A stretch of DNA of 64,000 bases from Tuctoria greenei (lineage: Eukaryota; Streptophyta; Magnoliopsida; Poales; Poaceae): NCBI GenBank assembly GCA_036927565.1, contig JAYESD010000001.1, positions 71,629,751 to 71,693,750 on the forward strand, given 5' to 3'. Position 1 is the first letter of the stretch. Every line of letters starts with the position of its first letter. Below the pieces are notes generated by a model that searched no databases, was not told where the DNA came from, and saw only the letters and a program-made list of their open reading frames with translations. The position numbers and the translations under genes are program-made. Below are positions 20,901 through 32,135 of this stretch, in pieces.

Positions 20901-23900
20901 CAGTAGAAATGTCCAAAAAGTTGTGAAATAAATTTTGTTGGATTCTTCATGGCAAGTAATTTGCAGTGGTGCAAATTATTGGCTATGAAAATCCTTGGTT
21001 TTTGCATGATAATTCCCAAAAATAAATCATTCGGAATTTATTTCAGGTCATTCCTTTCTTAGAAAATTCTCAAACTTGGCTACAATCTTCCTTTGATTAT
21101 CTTTAATATCCAGTAAAAAATTAAGAACCATTTGACTTCATTTACTGAATCAAATTTGGATTTCTTTCTTCTATGTCCAGAAAAATAGGAAAACAATCGA
21201 GACTTATTCAGAAAATTGGAGGAACTTGTAAAATGGATATCTCCCTGTAGAATGCTTATAAAAATATAAAACCAAATGTGTTGGACTCTATATGAACCCC
21301 TCTACCCAGAAAATATAGTTTGGCTTATGTCAAAGCCTCTATTTGTCCATGAAAATTTAGAGAAGGCTAAAAACTAAAAAAATTTTGTAGACCAATATAT
21401 TCAATTTCTGTATCTGAAACTTACCTGGTTATTCCTCCATGACCATATGAACTCCCTGTAATTTTCTCAGGCTCAGGGGGTCTGTCGAACCTGTATAAAT
21501 TGAGATCACATCTCTATGTACAAAACAATATCTATTTCACTTCATATTTCCATTTCCTAAGTTCATCTTGTTTCCTCTCTGTTGCTGTGCATTTCCAGCA
21601 ACAGAACTTCTAGTCCTAGCTAGTATTAATCCTTCTTGAGTTATAATCAACTTCAATTGTTATATTAATAAATCACAATCTCTTATTTGCATATCATTTT
21701 GATAGTACTCACGACGAAGGTGGCCGACAAAAAGCAGAACCCGGAGTCGAGGATTTCTATATTGATTCTGTTGTGGCGTGATTTCTTGACGAAGCATACT
21801 AACTGATCGTCGCTGACTTTTATTTCAACCGAAAGGCAAGCCCCGGTTTGCATTTAAGAAATCTTGCAAAGTTTTCATTTAAACACACTATATGGATGAG
21901 ATGTATTGTGCATTAGGTCTTGTGCAATGAAACCCAATTGCATGACCAGAATGATCCAGAGAGTTGTTTGGGTAGATTAATACTCCACGTTTTGATATGC
22001 TATGCTTAATGTCTAGTTGGAAGAAACGGTAGAAGTCGAGAGGTTGGAACCTTCTCGCGAGACTAGCACCTGGTTTACACAGGATTGGAATTTTGAGTTT
22101 AATTGTGATGATTCACTTTAATAAATTGGAGACCGGGCAGGAGCATAGGAGGCAGCAGGACATGGTCCTGGCTGCGTAGTCCTGCCTCTGTCGATTAAGG
22201 CCCGTCTCATGCTTGGCCCTGCTGAGCAAGTTTGAATTGTATCGGAAAGCATACTGGCTATATGGGACCCAAGAAACCGATGTACCCTGAGGATCCTATG
22301 TTGGAACCTTTTCAATCAGCTTAAGCTGTCGGTTGTTAGTACAGTGGGAGTAAACTTACTCAAGAACATCTCACAGCGGAGGTGCACCTTGAGGGGAGCT
22401 CGCTGTTCGGTTCGATCAAATTGTTTCGATGTGGTTGAATCTGGGGAAAGGTGGCTGCGTGCAACATCAGTGGAATGTGCCGGCACAACTCCGGGTATGG
22501 GAGTACGTGTCGTGCAGTCCGGGTGTTTTGATTCGAATCACCATCGCTCGCGGTTAAGGATTGAGCATACTTGGTCACTGAGTCTTGACGTAGTAAGAAA
22601 GAGAAATGGAAAGATTATGAATATGTTGATATGGATAATTCTTTGTATTGCAATATTGGCTGCTATAGATAGCATAATTAAATTTACAATTTCCAAACAT
22701 TTAACTCGAATAAGGCTTATGCAACCTTGAGCAAGTATCATCGTGAATGAAGCGTTTCTTGTTTGATTGTGGAATTCACAATGATGCTATGCCTATGGAT
22801 CACATATGCTACTTTAAAACTGACCACTAAGGATTTACTTTCGGCGAGTCCATGTCTGCAAAGTCAGCTTTCCAGTCTTTAGAGTTTCCAGCATGTAGAG
22901 TTCCATGCTTTAGGTGAGATGGTTAAGTCTTGTTGAGCCTTGTGCTCACGGTTGCTATATTGTGGCTTTTGCAGGTATTATTTGCTTATGCTTATGTTGT
23001 GGTTGTCCGTGAGACCTTGATGCTTGTCGAGATGTATCTCTCACGGAAACCTTGCCGCTGCTCTCTTCTTCGTGTTGCTAGTGAGAAGCGTCCGTGGGCA
23101 TAGATGGCTTCTCTTGTGCATTGTTAGTTGAGAGTGTGAGTATAAAATATTCCGCTGCGTTGTATATTATGTTGTAAAAAAGAATCACCTTGTGAAATAA
23201 AATATTTGTGTTGGTTATTTTGTAAGGTTTTTCTTGTGTGTTGTTGGGTGTTGCATCGCACGGCACCACCCAATGCAATTCCTAGAATGTGTGGACCCCG
23301 GTCCCCACAAGTTGGATGTAGGATTTGGAGCCAAGCAAGTGACTCGCCTTTTGTCTTCTTCGATTTTCAGAATTGGTCCTGCTTATTGTCTGCAATAATT
23401 TTAAGAATTAATTCCCTGAATGAATGTAAATCAAATAGTTTTCGTATGATGTGAAGCTATTAAAAAGATAGCTGACCTTGAATTGCTCAGACCCAAAATA
23501 TTCTATTAGGTGCAACCACTCGGGCGCCGTTACGTCAGCAAGCTTGTTTCGTATACGTTCTTCATCGGTAGAATAGCTCTTATAGGTGGCATGCAAAGTC
23601 GAGCGCCACCCCTTGTAGAGCTCACCAGCAATTTTCAAAATTTTTCTTGCGCTCTCCGGTGTGTCCTCCATGTCCCAGGAATCCTGTACATTGTATAACA
23701 AGTTGCTATAAACGTATTGCAAGAAAAAAATTACTTGTGTGGGGGTGTGACAACACTAACCAGAATGTCTCGTACTATATCTCTCTTGTTACTACGGCCA
23801 ACCTCTGCCCACTTCCTTGCACCGCTGAGGGATGCCTGTCTTTTTGTAAACATAACCACATCATCGACAAAGCGCCGCTGGTTAATACCAACCGCAACAC

Positions 23901-24030
23901 CCAACCTAGTGGAGAACTGAATTGGTAGCTTCACATGCTCCGTTCTACTAACTTAGGATGCATAGCGTATTCTGGCAACCTTAAGTCCTTTAGCCACACT
24001 TCTTCCAAACTTCTTTCCTCCTGTTACATG
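17993..24030 (-). pseudogene. TNPA-like gene of the outer CACTA, split by an LTR
   Basis: Read on the minus strand, exons can be followed from about 24030 down. One ends AEVGRSNKRDIVRDIL. The next (23683-23477) runs DSWDMEDTPESARKILKIAG to EWLHLIEYFGSEQFK. The next holds SENRRRQKASHLLGSKSY and is cut by the 4.4-kb insertion at 23309/18878; its end, SYEK, resumes at 18877. Another (from about 18780) reads RDPETGEEPDDIQLWEASH. The last (18577-17993) is a coiled coil with NDQVQNLEDRNTGLNQIVQE. This is the usual order of a plant Ptta/En/Spm protein. A stop follows the DIQLWE exon (NKLA then TAA) unless splicing removes it, and another lies near 23960. The N-terminal part beyond 24030 was not found. 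Confidence 0.75.
18878..23309. mobile_element. Probable solo LTR (4.4 kb), Gypsy-like
   Basis: The segment begins TGTAAAATCCC and ends GGTCCCCACA, and is flanked by the 5-bp duplication AGTTG (18873-18877, 23310-23314). Joining the flanks restores the interrupted TNPA-like exon in frame, which fixes both ends. No gag or pol motif and no second LTR copy were found inside. A TATAAAT at about 21494-21500 followed by a pyrimidine-rich leader could be the LTR promoter. Very long LTRs occur in the Tat group of Gypsy elements, which this resembles; a large non-coding element (LARD) whose LTR pair I failed to recognise is the alternative. Open frames within it, such as that at 19651-20022, lack recognisable motifs. 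Confidence 0.72.
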
Positions 24031-24197
24031 GATTCAAACGTTAAACGATTAAAGCAAATTACCGCCTGACCAAGTTTAGTATCATGAACAAATAGTGTGA
24101 AAAGAAGAAAAGTCTGATGTTCGTACTATCTTCAGGACGAGTGCGGCAAATACGAGCGTGGGAGGACTGCGTCCCAACAGCATTTTGTTCAGTATTA

Positions 24198-24297
24198 CTC
24201 CCTCCTGGTTTATATTAATTGTCGTATCAGACCAGCAAATGAATTAAAAATGAACTAGTTAGGACTGTCTGAACGACAACTATTTTCATCGGGGGAG
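24198..24297. mobile_element. Stowaway-type MITE
   Basis: CTCCCTCCTGGTTTATATTA at the left and its approximate inverse ending CATCGGGGGAG at the right are flanked by TA on both sides, the target duplication of Tc1/mariner-derived Stowaway elements. The interior pairs ATTGTCGT with ACGACAAC. Length is 100 bp. Confidence 0.85.
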
Positions 24298-24339
24298 TAC
24301 ATTGTTGACTTATTTGTTGCTATTCATACCCTAAAATGA

Positions 24340-24660
24340 GTCATCAGGTACACATGTCAGTGGCGGTACGCACTCGTAGTACTGCAGAGGATTTTCAGTC
24401 CAGCAGCGAAGCAGGCAAGACTGTGAGGGGCGGACATGCAGCTGGCAACGCTAGACTAGACAAAGATAGGATTCGCCGGTTCGGTCTGACTGACATCATC
24501 CGGAGCGCGTCTCGAAGAGAATTATTAGTTGTAGGGCAAGTAATGAACGCCATCGGTAGCAGGTGGTGAATGCAAGACAGATAAGGCAGGCAACTTGCGG
24601 GATTGAAATCCTCTGCAGTACTGCACCTGCATTAGCTACCACTAACATGTGCGCCCATGA
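24340..24660. repeat. Inverted repeat, MITE-like, with a relative at 35.5 kb
   Basis: CATGTCAGTGGCG...TACTGCAGAGGATTT on the left is matched by the inverted AAATCCTCTGCAGTACTGC...CCACTAACATG on the right. A third relative lies near 35515-35570. The size and symmetry suggest a small DNA transposon; the ends and target duplication could not be fixed. Confidence 0.5.
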
Positions 24661-25957
24661 GACATCGGGTCCACTTGTTAGTGGCGGCTACTGCAGATGC
24701 AATACTACATAGTCCCAGCTTGCGACGCTCAACAAAGTGAGGGTTCGGTCTTGCCGAAACTCTCGAGGAGGATTGGTGGCAGGGCGAGTAATGGCCAGGG
24801 ATTTGCGGGCGGCGGGGTAATCATGGCACACGAAGGATGGAACGTGGCAATGGGCAAGGGAGATGCGTCGGGGAGGACACTGAAGTGACTAGCAGCAGGG
24901 CGTGGGCGCCGGTGCCGGCTGGAGTGGCCGACGGCGAGAGAGCACTGCGTGGAAGCATAAAAAATCACGCCATCACACAGGCTGATGAACTGTTAACTAT
25001 AAAGACTACTAAGAAAGTAGAATCGCAAGACATGCTAAAAAAATTAGTAGAGCCTAGGAAAGAATGCAAATGACCATTATACACCCAGTATCAATACATC
25101 TAAAGGACAGAACGTAGTCTCTCAAAATTCTCCAAATTCAATGCCAAAGGATTAAAAAACTAACACTCTCTGCCAAAACAAATGGCACGGTAGAGAGGTA
25201 GGTAGTAATGTGTTGTGATATTGGTAGTTGAAAGCTACCGATAGAGTTGGAGTGGGACATTTTTTAAGCTCCAAAAGTAAAGTTACGTTGGGGCGGATGG
25301 AGTATTTCTATTTTGTATATATATACCTGTTGTTGGTTCATGCATCGTAGTACCAGGGAGTGAAGAACCTCGGGATTCTTGAACATCATGTGCTGTAATA
25401 TTATCTGCGTACCATGCAAAGGATTTAATGTATTCTATTTTTTTTAATTTTGATAGTAAACACATTTGTAGTTATACCAGGTGCTTGTTGGCCACCATGA
25501 ATGCTTGTAGACGACATCAAAGTTTGATGTCTTGTTTCTAATATCAAGAGCATTGTAATTAGTCATTCCAAATAACAGTGATAATATCAAATTACATGAC
25601 CGACGTAGATTTTGGATTGGACGGTGTGGTTTTTATAAACTGCAGTGTTTGTTACGAATGGAGGAATTAGAAATGAAGGAATAGAAAGAAATGTATGATT
25701 CGAGAAAGCCACAAGAAAGAAAAATGTGTAAAAACCGTGGGAACTGAAAATCTTAGGAATACAAAAAATTTGTAAAACAGGAATGAGAGTACAAAATCTA
25801 GAGTGGTTGATTAGATAGTCCGTGCGTCATTTACTTCTAAATCCAGAAATTACAAACTACCTCTGGTTTTTAGTATTTGTCATTCCCGACATTCCCGGCC
25901 AGGAATTGAACTAGAAATACACTACCGTAATAAGCTGTTAGAGCGACATTTATATTG

Positions 25958-25961
<4 letters not shown>
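24661..25961. other. Intergenic, repeats only
   Basis: No gene was recognised. A partial Stowaway-like end (GGGGCGGATGGAGTA) lies near 25290-25305. A segment at about 25725-25800 (AAAACCGTGG...TCTTAGGAATACAA) recurs at 26340-26400. Confidence 0.45.

Positions 25962-26017
<56 letters not shown>
25962..26017. repeat. (AT)n microsatellite, 56 bp
   Basis: Uninterrupted AT dinucleotides. It is close behind the word TTATATTGGG. No other function is suggested. Confidence 0.97.
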
Positions 26018-26079
26018 CTAAATTCGTGAAATAGAAGACCACATTTCTTCTTTGTTAATTTATTTAATCTTTGTATATC

Positions 26080-26180
26080 AGGATGGATCGTGTAGAACTT
26101 AACTAGCCCAAAACCGCATGGATCGTGTAGAACCAAGCCAATATAGCTCTACAAAAGACAACATGGATCGTGTAGTTTAC
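26080..26180. repeat. Three direct copies of a GGATCGTGTAG word
   Basis: GGATCGTGTAGAACTTAAC, ATGGATCGTGTAGAACC and ATGGATCGTGTAGTTTACC follow each other at about 37- and 48-bp spacing. This is a small, diverging direct repeat. Confidence 0.7.
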
Positions 26181-27314
26181 CTAGCACAAAATTGGGGTCC
26201 GGGATGCGATGTCGCAGGGAGGTGTCGGAGACGAAGAGGTTCGATAGAGCCCATCAAACTTGGTCGCCCGACGTTGTGCCCAAGCGTGAACACCACAAAG
26301 AGCTTCGATGCGTCACTGCGAGATCCATGGAGGAAAAATTGTAAAAACCGTGGAAAATGAAAACAATGGAATTTCTTAGGAATACAAGTATGGAACACAG
26401 GACAGAGAGACAACACATTTGGAGTACTGCGAGATCACCAGAAGGGTGGGGCAACGGTGTGTCGGAAACGGAGACCAGTGTTTCCATTTATACTCATCGT
26501 GGCTGAAATAGGGTTACAATAATAGGCGGGACTGAGATCGGAGGCGCAGGTAGTGAAAATTGAATTGTCAAAATCTCAAATGTGGCATGCCAAGAGGAAC
26601 AAATTTTTTTTCCCGGGAGTGGAGAATTTGACGCAAGCCGTGCCCTTTTGCACGCATGCAATCATGATTAATTACATGTCATGTCATGTCGATTCATGCA
26701 CATGGTGCGTGTAGCTAGAGGGGTAAACTTCTTAGGACAACTTGCTCGCTTCTTAATTCATCTTTGTTGCCATGCATGGAGACCAAAATCTAAAAGCAGT
26801 CATCTGCTAGCTAGTGGGACATTCCATAAAAGTATGAACACAAATATGAATCGCCAAATGTATATATGCTAATGCAAACGATATGCAAATACAAAACACC
26901 CAAGTCCACGAAAGGACGATGGCAAACAATCAATATTCTGTAACATTAATCACAATGAAATGATAACATATAGTATATACTACTACTAAAAATACATTTT
27001 CACATGCACCAACTACAAATAAAAAAATTGAGTGAAAGAATACAAAAGAGGAGAAACGCAGCCTCAACCACGATCTCAATGGAGTTTCAACCAAGAGTCG
27101 TCAATTGTCGCAACACAAGAATTCTTGGCTAGATATTGAACAACAGTTATCTCGCCTCTTTTTCAGAAAGGAGTTGTTTTTCGATACTGCATAGGACGCA
27201 TTGTTCATGAACAGATTAGATATTTTTCATTAACATAAAAACGACACATATATTACAAACAAGAACTATGAAAGCATATAGAAAACAAGAAAAAGAAAAA
27301 CTACAAATACTACT
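26181..27314. other. Intergenic, nothing recognised
   Basis: No supported gene. The last 250 bp are the 3' flank of the minus-strand gene that ends at 27315. Short direct repeats shared with 25.7 kb suggest degraded transposon DNA. Confidence 0.4.
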
Positions 27315-27944
27315 TTACTCGGAGTCGGAGGAGATCTCATCCACCTCCTTCTCCGCCGCTACCGCCTCCTCCTCCACCGCCGTTGCCGCCACCGCCTCCT
27401 CCGCCACTGCCGCCGCCGCCTCCGTCGTTGCCACCTCCTCTGGCAATTGAGTCCGAAGCTTCCAGACGACGGTCTGCAGAAGATGCTGGCGGCCCTCCAC
27501 CCCAGCCAGCTCCCCGATCGTCTCGTAGAGGATGTTGAGACGAGAGGCCACAAACCCTAACCCGAAGCAGTAGTGGCCGGTGGCGTCCATGCTGGTGCAG
27601 ACGGAAAGTTTCCCAAGACCCAGACGGTCACACGAGCGAGATGTATCAGAAAATACATCCCGCGCCAATTTGTCGAGCTTTTTTGCGCGTCCAGCGGTGG
27701 CAGAAAGGTGCTCGGTGGACTCCTTCAGGCGCCGATCGAGTTCATCGAATCGGTGTTCGACGAGGCGGACAGTCTCGTGAACCCAAATGGGATGAGGAGG
27801 TGCAGGCGCCGCGGGGGGAGAAGGGGACGGAGGAGGTGCGGGCGCCGCCTCCAGTTCCACCAGCATTGGCTGCGACGAAAACGGAGAAGAAGGAGGTTTG
27901 GAGGACGTCGACGGCCTGGAGCGCTTCGGTGCAGGGCTACCCAT
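27315..27944 (-). CDS. Hypothetical grass protein, ARDVF/TGHY family (copy 1)
   Basis: The family was not recognised by name. The frame is open for 209 residues from the ATG at 27942-27944. The start was chosen because a TATA box (TTATAAAGG, 28072-28080) lies about 130 bases upstream; more 5' in-frame ATGs lie between the TATA box and this one. Residues 1-60 are Pro/Ser-rich with a basic KRSRP patch. Residues about 62-100 are charged and helical (RFDELDRRLKE). The core, LARDVFSDTSRSCDRLGLG then ATGHYCFGLG and RLNILYETIGEL, is shared with the copy at 31.7-32.1 kb. The C-terminus is an Ala/Glu repeat ending DEISSDSE. No signal peptide, membrane segment or catalytic motif is visible. Conservation of the core between copies argues for a real protein. 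Confidence 0.6.
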   Translation of the reverse strand: MGSPAPKRSRPSTSSKPPSSPFSSQPMLVELEAAPAPPPSPSPPAAPAPPHPIWVHETVRLVEHRFDELDRRLKESTEHLSATAGRAKKLDKLARDVFSDTSRSCDRLGLGKLSVCTSMDATGHYCFGLGFVASRLNILYETIGELAGVEGRQHLLQTVVWKLRTQLPEEVATTEAAAAVAEEAVAATAVEEEAVAAEKEVDEISSDSE

Positions 27945-28071
27945 TTGTGCGGCAACGGAGGTGCAGAGAAAGAGCGAGAGGTGGTCGGTGATGGTGCAGC
28001 GGTGAAGCAAGAGAAGTTTGGAGGCTACAATCAATGGAGTGGTGCGGCTTGGACGCAAGAGGATGGGTGTG

Positions 28072-28080
28072 CCTTTATAA
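28072..28080 (-). promoter_or_regulatory. TATA box of the 27.3-27.9 kb gene
   Basis: TTATAAAGG on the minus strand, about 130 bp before the chosen ATG. The end of a MITE lies only about 20 bp further upstream, so the MITE occupies the proximal promoter. Confidence 0.55.
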
Positions 28081-28098
28081 CGGGTCGTCGTCTAAGCG

Positions 28099-28333
28099 GG
28101 CAACGACTGCTATGCAATCTGAATTCCCGTGCAAGTGTGCAATCTATGAATCTCAGCCATTGGACAAACATCCAAGGGTGACTGACATTTTACACATAGA
28201 TCCTTCCCTTTACACAGACAATTGGAAGGATTTATGTGTAAAATGTCAGCCACCATTGGATGTCCGTCCAATAACTGAGATTCGCGAATTGCACGCTTGC
28301 ACATGAGTTCAGATTGCACAGCAGTCGTTGCCA
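28099..28333. mobile_element. MULE-derived MITE, copy 1
   Basis: The termini GGCAACGACTGCTATGCAAT and the inverted GTGCAATCTGAACTC-type right end form long inverted repeats. The interior is also symmetric around ACATTTTACACATA / TATGTGTAAAATGT. A 9-bp flank, GTCTAAGCG on the left and GTCTAAGTG on the right, has one mismatch and fits a Mutator-type duplication. A relative lies at 30780-30991. Confidence 0.75.
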
Positions 28334-28348
28334 GTCTAAGTGCGTGAG

Positions 28349-28640
28349 GGGAGATGATCGGACGCTTCAAAAACTGCGCTTTCGAATTAATCCAAACCGC
28401 AGTTGGCCTCCTCTATGTTATCGCAACAGCTCGACACGTCCCATCTCCGCGTCACATGCAATTTTTTAATTTGACATGCAAAGGGTCCACAGTATTCAGT
28501 GGACCACCTAGCATACTTTGTAGGTCTGTTCGTCGGTGTTTCAGTTTTTCTGTTCCAATTTTTTAAGTTTGACACGCAAAGGGCCCACCGGCCCAAGGTA
28601 TATTCAATGTTCCAGTTTTTTTCAGTTTGTCCCGCAAAAC
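28349..28640. repeat. Repeat family shared with 40.2-41.2 kb (inverted)
   Basis: CGCAACAGCTCGACACGTCC and the nearby GACATGCAAAGGGTCCAC match, in inverse orientation, the words GGACACGTCGAGCCGTTGCG and GGACCCTTTGCGTGTC in the tandem units at 40.2-41.2 kb. The family identity is unknown. Confidence 0.6.
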
Positions 28641-28699
28641 GCAAAAGACCTCGATCATGTTTCATGGCGCTACATGTTTTCTCTTTTTGTTGAAAGATC

Positions 28700-28870
<171 letters not shown>

Positions 28871-28962
28871 CTCGTTCATGTTTTTCTCAGTTTGACACGC
28901 AAAAGACCTCGATCATACATGTTTGATGACGTTAGGTGTTTTTTAACTTTGTTGAAAGATCG

Positions 28963-29072
<110 letters not shown>

Positions 29073-29206
29073 TGAGGCTCGTTGATCATATGTTTGGGGC
29101 GTAGGGTAGCATGCATGGACAACTATAACATGCATGTGAGAGAGACGTCGATGATCATATATGATGACGTTACGCATGTTTTTTCTCTTTTTTTGAAAAG
29201 ATCGTC

Positions 29207-29233
<27 letters not shown>
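29207..29233. repeat. (AT)n microsatellite, 27 bp
   Basis: Short AT run preceded by TTTTGAAAAGATCGTC, the third member of the repeated unit. Confidence 0.9.
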
Positions 29234-29237
<4 letters not shown>

Positions 29238-29344
29238 CATAATATTAACTATTTATATACTAATTATCATATTACTAGCAAATATTAATGTTAGTATCAT
29301 AATTGTAATTATTAATCAACAATAAACAAGTTAATTATCACTAT

Positions 29345-29838
29345 TTAGATAAGGTGGATGGACTCACATCCAACCAAATATCCTGGACCATCTCATCCAG
29401 CATCTGCGAGGAATATTTTATATTCTTCGAACCTGGATCACCCGTCTGACCGCGAAACAAATAACACATGACTAGACCCACGCTAACAAAGCGGTAGTCG
29501 GAATTGCCGAGGAAATCTTCCAGCTTGTCGGGGAAGTAGTCAGCGTGGATGACCTGGGAGATGAGGCAGCAGCGGCCGACGCAGAGCTGCAGAACGGCGA
29601 CTGGGTTCTAGTCGGCGGAGTAGCTGGGGCGCCACTCGACGTCGAGCCCAACAATGAGCTTGTGAAGGCGCCGACGGTGGACAGAGAGGACCTCACCGAG
29701 CCAGTTCTCCACGGCCTCACTGGAGGACGTCACGGTGGTGGTGATCACGTCTTCCTCGAACGTCACGTTGTACACCTGAGTCCCCACCATTGGGTACTCT
29801 CTCCTTGTCGTCCCTACAGTTGCCGTCTGCAGCGGCAC
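29345..29838 (-). pseudogene. Werner-type 3'-5' exonuclease domain, nonsense-broken
   Basis: Intact members are small DEDD-family proteins that trim nucleic acid 3' ends. On the minus strand the frame starts MPLQTATVGTTRREYPMVGT and carries AVENWLGEVLSVHRRRLHKL. It then gives IVGLDVEWRPSYSAD, with the Asp-X-Glu of exonuclease motif I. A TAG at about 29608-29610 stands where NPVAVLQLCVGRCCLISQV requires a Gln codon. The same frame continues open past HADYFPDKLEDFLGNSDYRF and then diverges; the later Asp motifs of the fold are missing, and the frame closes near 29345. So it has a stop and a lost C-terminal half. Grass genomes carry many such copies. Confidence 0.7.
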
Positions 29839-30779
29839 GACGCAACTTCTCTCTTGTGCAAACCTTCGTCTACACCTTTAGTTTGGACTTTAATTGGAAA
29901 TGGGCCTGGATATATAATTGATGCAGTTACTATATGAGCGGAGGAGTTTATGAATTTGACGGGCCCGAGCCCGGAGTAAAGAGAGAAATGAAGATTTTAG
30001 AACTGATATACTCTTTTTAATTTTTAATTCTTATCGTTATGACCACAAGTTGCATTGTCTCAACCAAACACCACGTACAACAACAACAACATTTCTCAGG
30101 GGCCCACCCACTGGGTATGCCGGGTGGGCCACGGGATACCTTGGGTCCAACCACTAGAGAGTAGCTAGTGTGAATGCATGATGGAGAGATCAGCGGAATC
30201 GGGAACTGGTCAATGAAGATGGAAGTCAGCAGTCTCACAGTTCCTGTATCGAAACACGCGCCATCCTTTTTCATCTTCCCTTTTTTCTTATACATATTAT
30301 TTTTCCACCAATCTTCTAGCCCTCCTTTATTTGAAGTTGTACGATTGGATTAGGATACGTGGCCGGCGTGAGGCGAGAGTCGTGTGTGCAACACCAGGCG
30401 GAACATCGTGGAGAGATGTTGCTCCCCTTGTTGAATTTGATGATGTTGAGGATCGGATGTGGCGTAGGTGTTTTCACAAGTGTGTTCATTTGTTCCTAAA
30501 ATCTAAACACGTAAGCGGCTAGCGCCTACGACTGTCGTTTCTTCAAAAGTACGAGTACATCATGGTTGGAAATTATATTGTACTATGCAAGGCATGCGAT
30601 TAATTTAATGAACCGCGTACGTAGTGAGCTGTTGCTAGATGGTATTGTATCCTCGAACCCTCGAAGGAACATTCTTCATGTCAAACATGCACAACGAGAG
30701 TGAGGACGGCGCTCGGTCATGGACGACACTTTGTTAATCAGGGCTAAAGTTTTTTTAGATAATGGAAATAATTAAACCG
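29839..30779. repeat. Intergenic, with an inverted partner at 39.6-39.8 kb
   Basis: The part at about 30005-30300 contains GTTGCATTGTCTCAACCAAA, CACCACGTACAACAACAACA and GTCAGCAGTCTCACAGTTCC. Inverted versions of these occur at 39618-39830. No gene was recognised. Confidence 0.6.
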
Positions 30780-30991
30780 GGCAACGACTGTTGTGCAATA
30801 TGGACTCTTGTACAAGCGTGCAATCCACATCTAAAGATGGATACCATTTTACACATTGATCCTTCCTTTTACCTAGACAGGTGGAAGGATTTATGTGTAA
30901 AATGTCAGCCACCCTTGGATGTCCGTCAAATGGCTGAGATTTGCAGATTGTACGCTTGCACAAGAATCCAGATTGCATAGCAGTCATTGTC
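30780..30991. mobile_element. MULE-derived MITE, copy 2
   Basis: This relative of the element at 28099 is 212 bp long and has a perfect 9-bp target duplication ATTAAACCG (30771-30779, 30992-31000). Its ends GGCAACGACTG and GACAATGACTG (read inward) and its symmetric centre identify the family. The 9-bp duplication points to a Mutator-type source. Confidence 0.85.
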
Positions 30992-31719
30992 ATTAAACCG
31001 ACCCTTTCCTCAACATAGAGTACGACCACACTAATACACCAAGTTGTGAAGATCAACAACAAAAGACTCAACCCGACACACTAGTGAAAGTAAAACATCC
31101 GATACATTTTATGACACACTAGTGAAAGTAAAACACCCGATATATTTTATTATTATGGAAGTCTATAAGTAAGACCCAATCCAAATCGGGCAAAAACTTC
31201 GATGACCCTGGCTTTTAGTGTGTCTTTGCAAGTCATCCGAATAAAGTCTTTTTTGTCTTTGCCTTTTTGCAATAACGCCCACAAGCATTTAATCTGGGCT
31301 AAAGTTGATACTCCAGAAATTGTTGTTGCGTTTTTTGTGATTTACTATGTACTTTGCTATTTGATTGCTCATTATGTTGGATCCGTGTTGGGTTTGAAAA
31401 TAGAGAGTGGGCTTCTCCCTGCTGGTGCTGTCAGTTAAACTAGGTGGTAGTCTTTTTCTGGATCTCCAGCTCAGTAGAGTTGGAAGTGGAAATATATTCC
31501 ATTCTAAATGATAAAAGAGATAAATAGTCCACTGATTTATCGTTAGAACAACAACATTAGAACTATTTTTGCGCACCAATGAACAGCAAAACAAAGTTTA
31601 TTACCTTAAGACGATACATTACAAACAAGAAAAAAGAAAAACACAAAGTACAAACAAAAAAAGAAAAACAACACAACTAAGAACAAGAAAAAAACTACTT
31701 CTCCTCCACCTCGCTCCAC
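30992..31719. other. Intergenic, nothing recognised
   Basis: No supported gene. Two direct copies of GACACACTAGTGAAAGTAAA lie at about 31074 and 31112. The end is the 3' flank of the minus-strand copy-2 gene. Confidence 0.45.
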
Positions 31720-32135
31720 CTACTTCTCTTTCTCCTCCTCCTCCTCCGCCTCCTCATCCTCCTCCTCCTCCTTGGGCTCTTGGTAGGGCGGGGGCGCCTC
31801 CCGCGGTAGAGACGGGAAGCCTAGTTTCCTGAACGTTGCTGCCACCAGGTTGTCGCAGCCAGCGATGCCGAGCTCGTCCGCCAGCGTCTCCCAGAGGACG
31901 TCGAGGCGACCGACCAAGTGCGTCATGCCGAAGATGTAGTGTCCCGTGGTCCCCATTGTAGCATACTCTGGAAGGGGACCAAGCCCAAGGCGACTCATGG
32001 AGCACGATGTATTATCAAATACATCACGCGCCATCTTTCTGAGAGCCCACTCCTTGTCTGGGGGGAGTCCGGTCGGGGACGCTTCCCCTTGGCGTCCTTC
32101 AGCGGGCTTGGCGGCGGCGTTTTCTTATCAGCCAT
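31720..32135 (-). pseudogene. Hypothetical grass protein, ARDVF/TGHY family (copy 2), one frameshift
   Basis: This is the paralogue of the 27.3-27.9 kb gene. From the ATG at 32133-32135 the first frame gives MADKKTPPPSPLKDAKGKRP. The conserved core then reads in another frame: MARDVFDNTSCSMSRLGLG, TGHYIFGMTHLVGRLDVLW and ETLADELGIAG. It ends in a Glu-rich tail before the TAG at 31720-31722. The two frames meet in a six-C run at about 32067-32072, where one missing C explains the shift. A TATAAG (minus strand, about 32209-32214) lies about 75 bases upstream. The promoter-like motif and preserved core suggest a recent loss or a base-call error. Confidence 0.62.

Noticed and set aside
22344..22730. 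128-codon frame with a hydrophobic C-terminal stretch
   Set aside because: Inside the same LTR, no supporting motif, and single hydrophobic runs are common in AT-rich DNA.
27359..28181. Several open frames on the plus strand and in other frames over the unknown gene
   Set aside because: Arginine/proline-rich shadows of the GC-rich minus-strand gene, without motifs shared with the paralogue.
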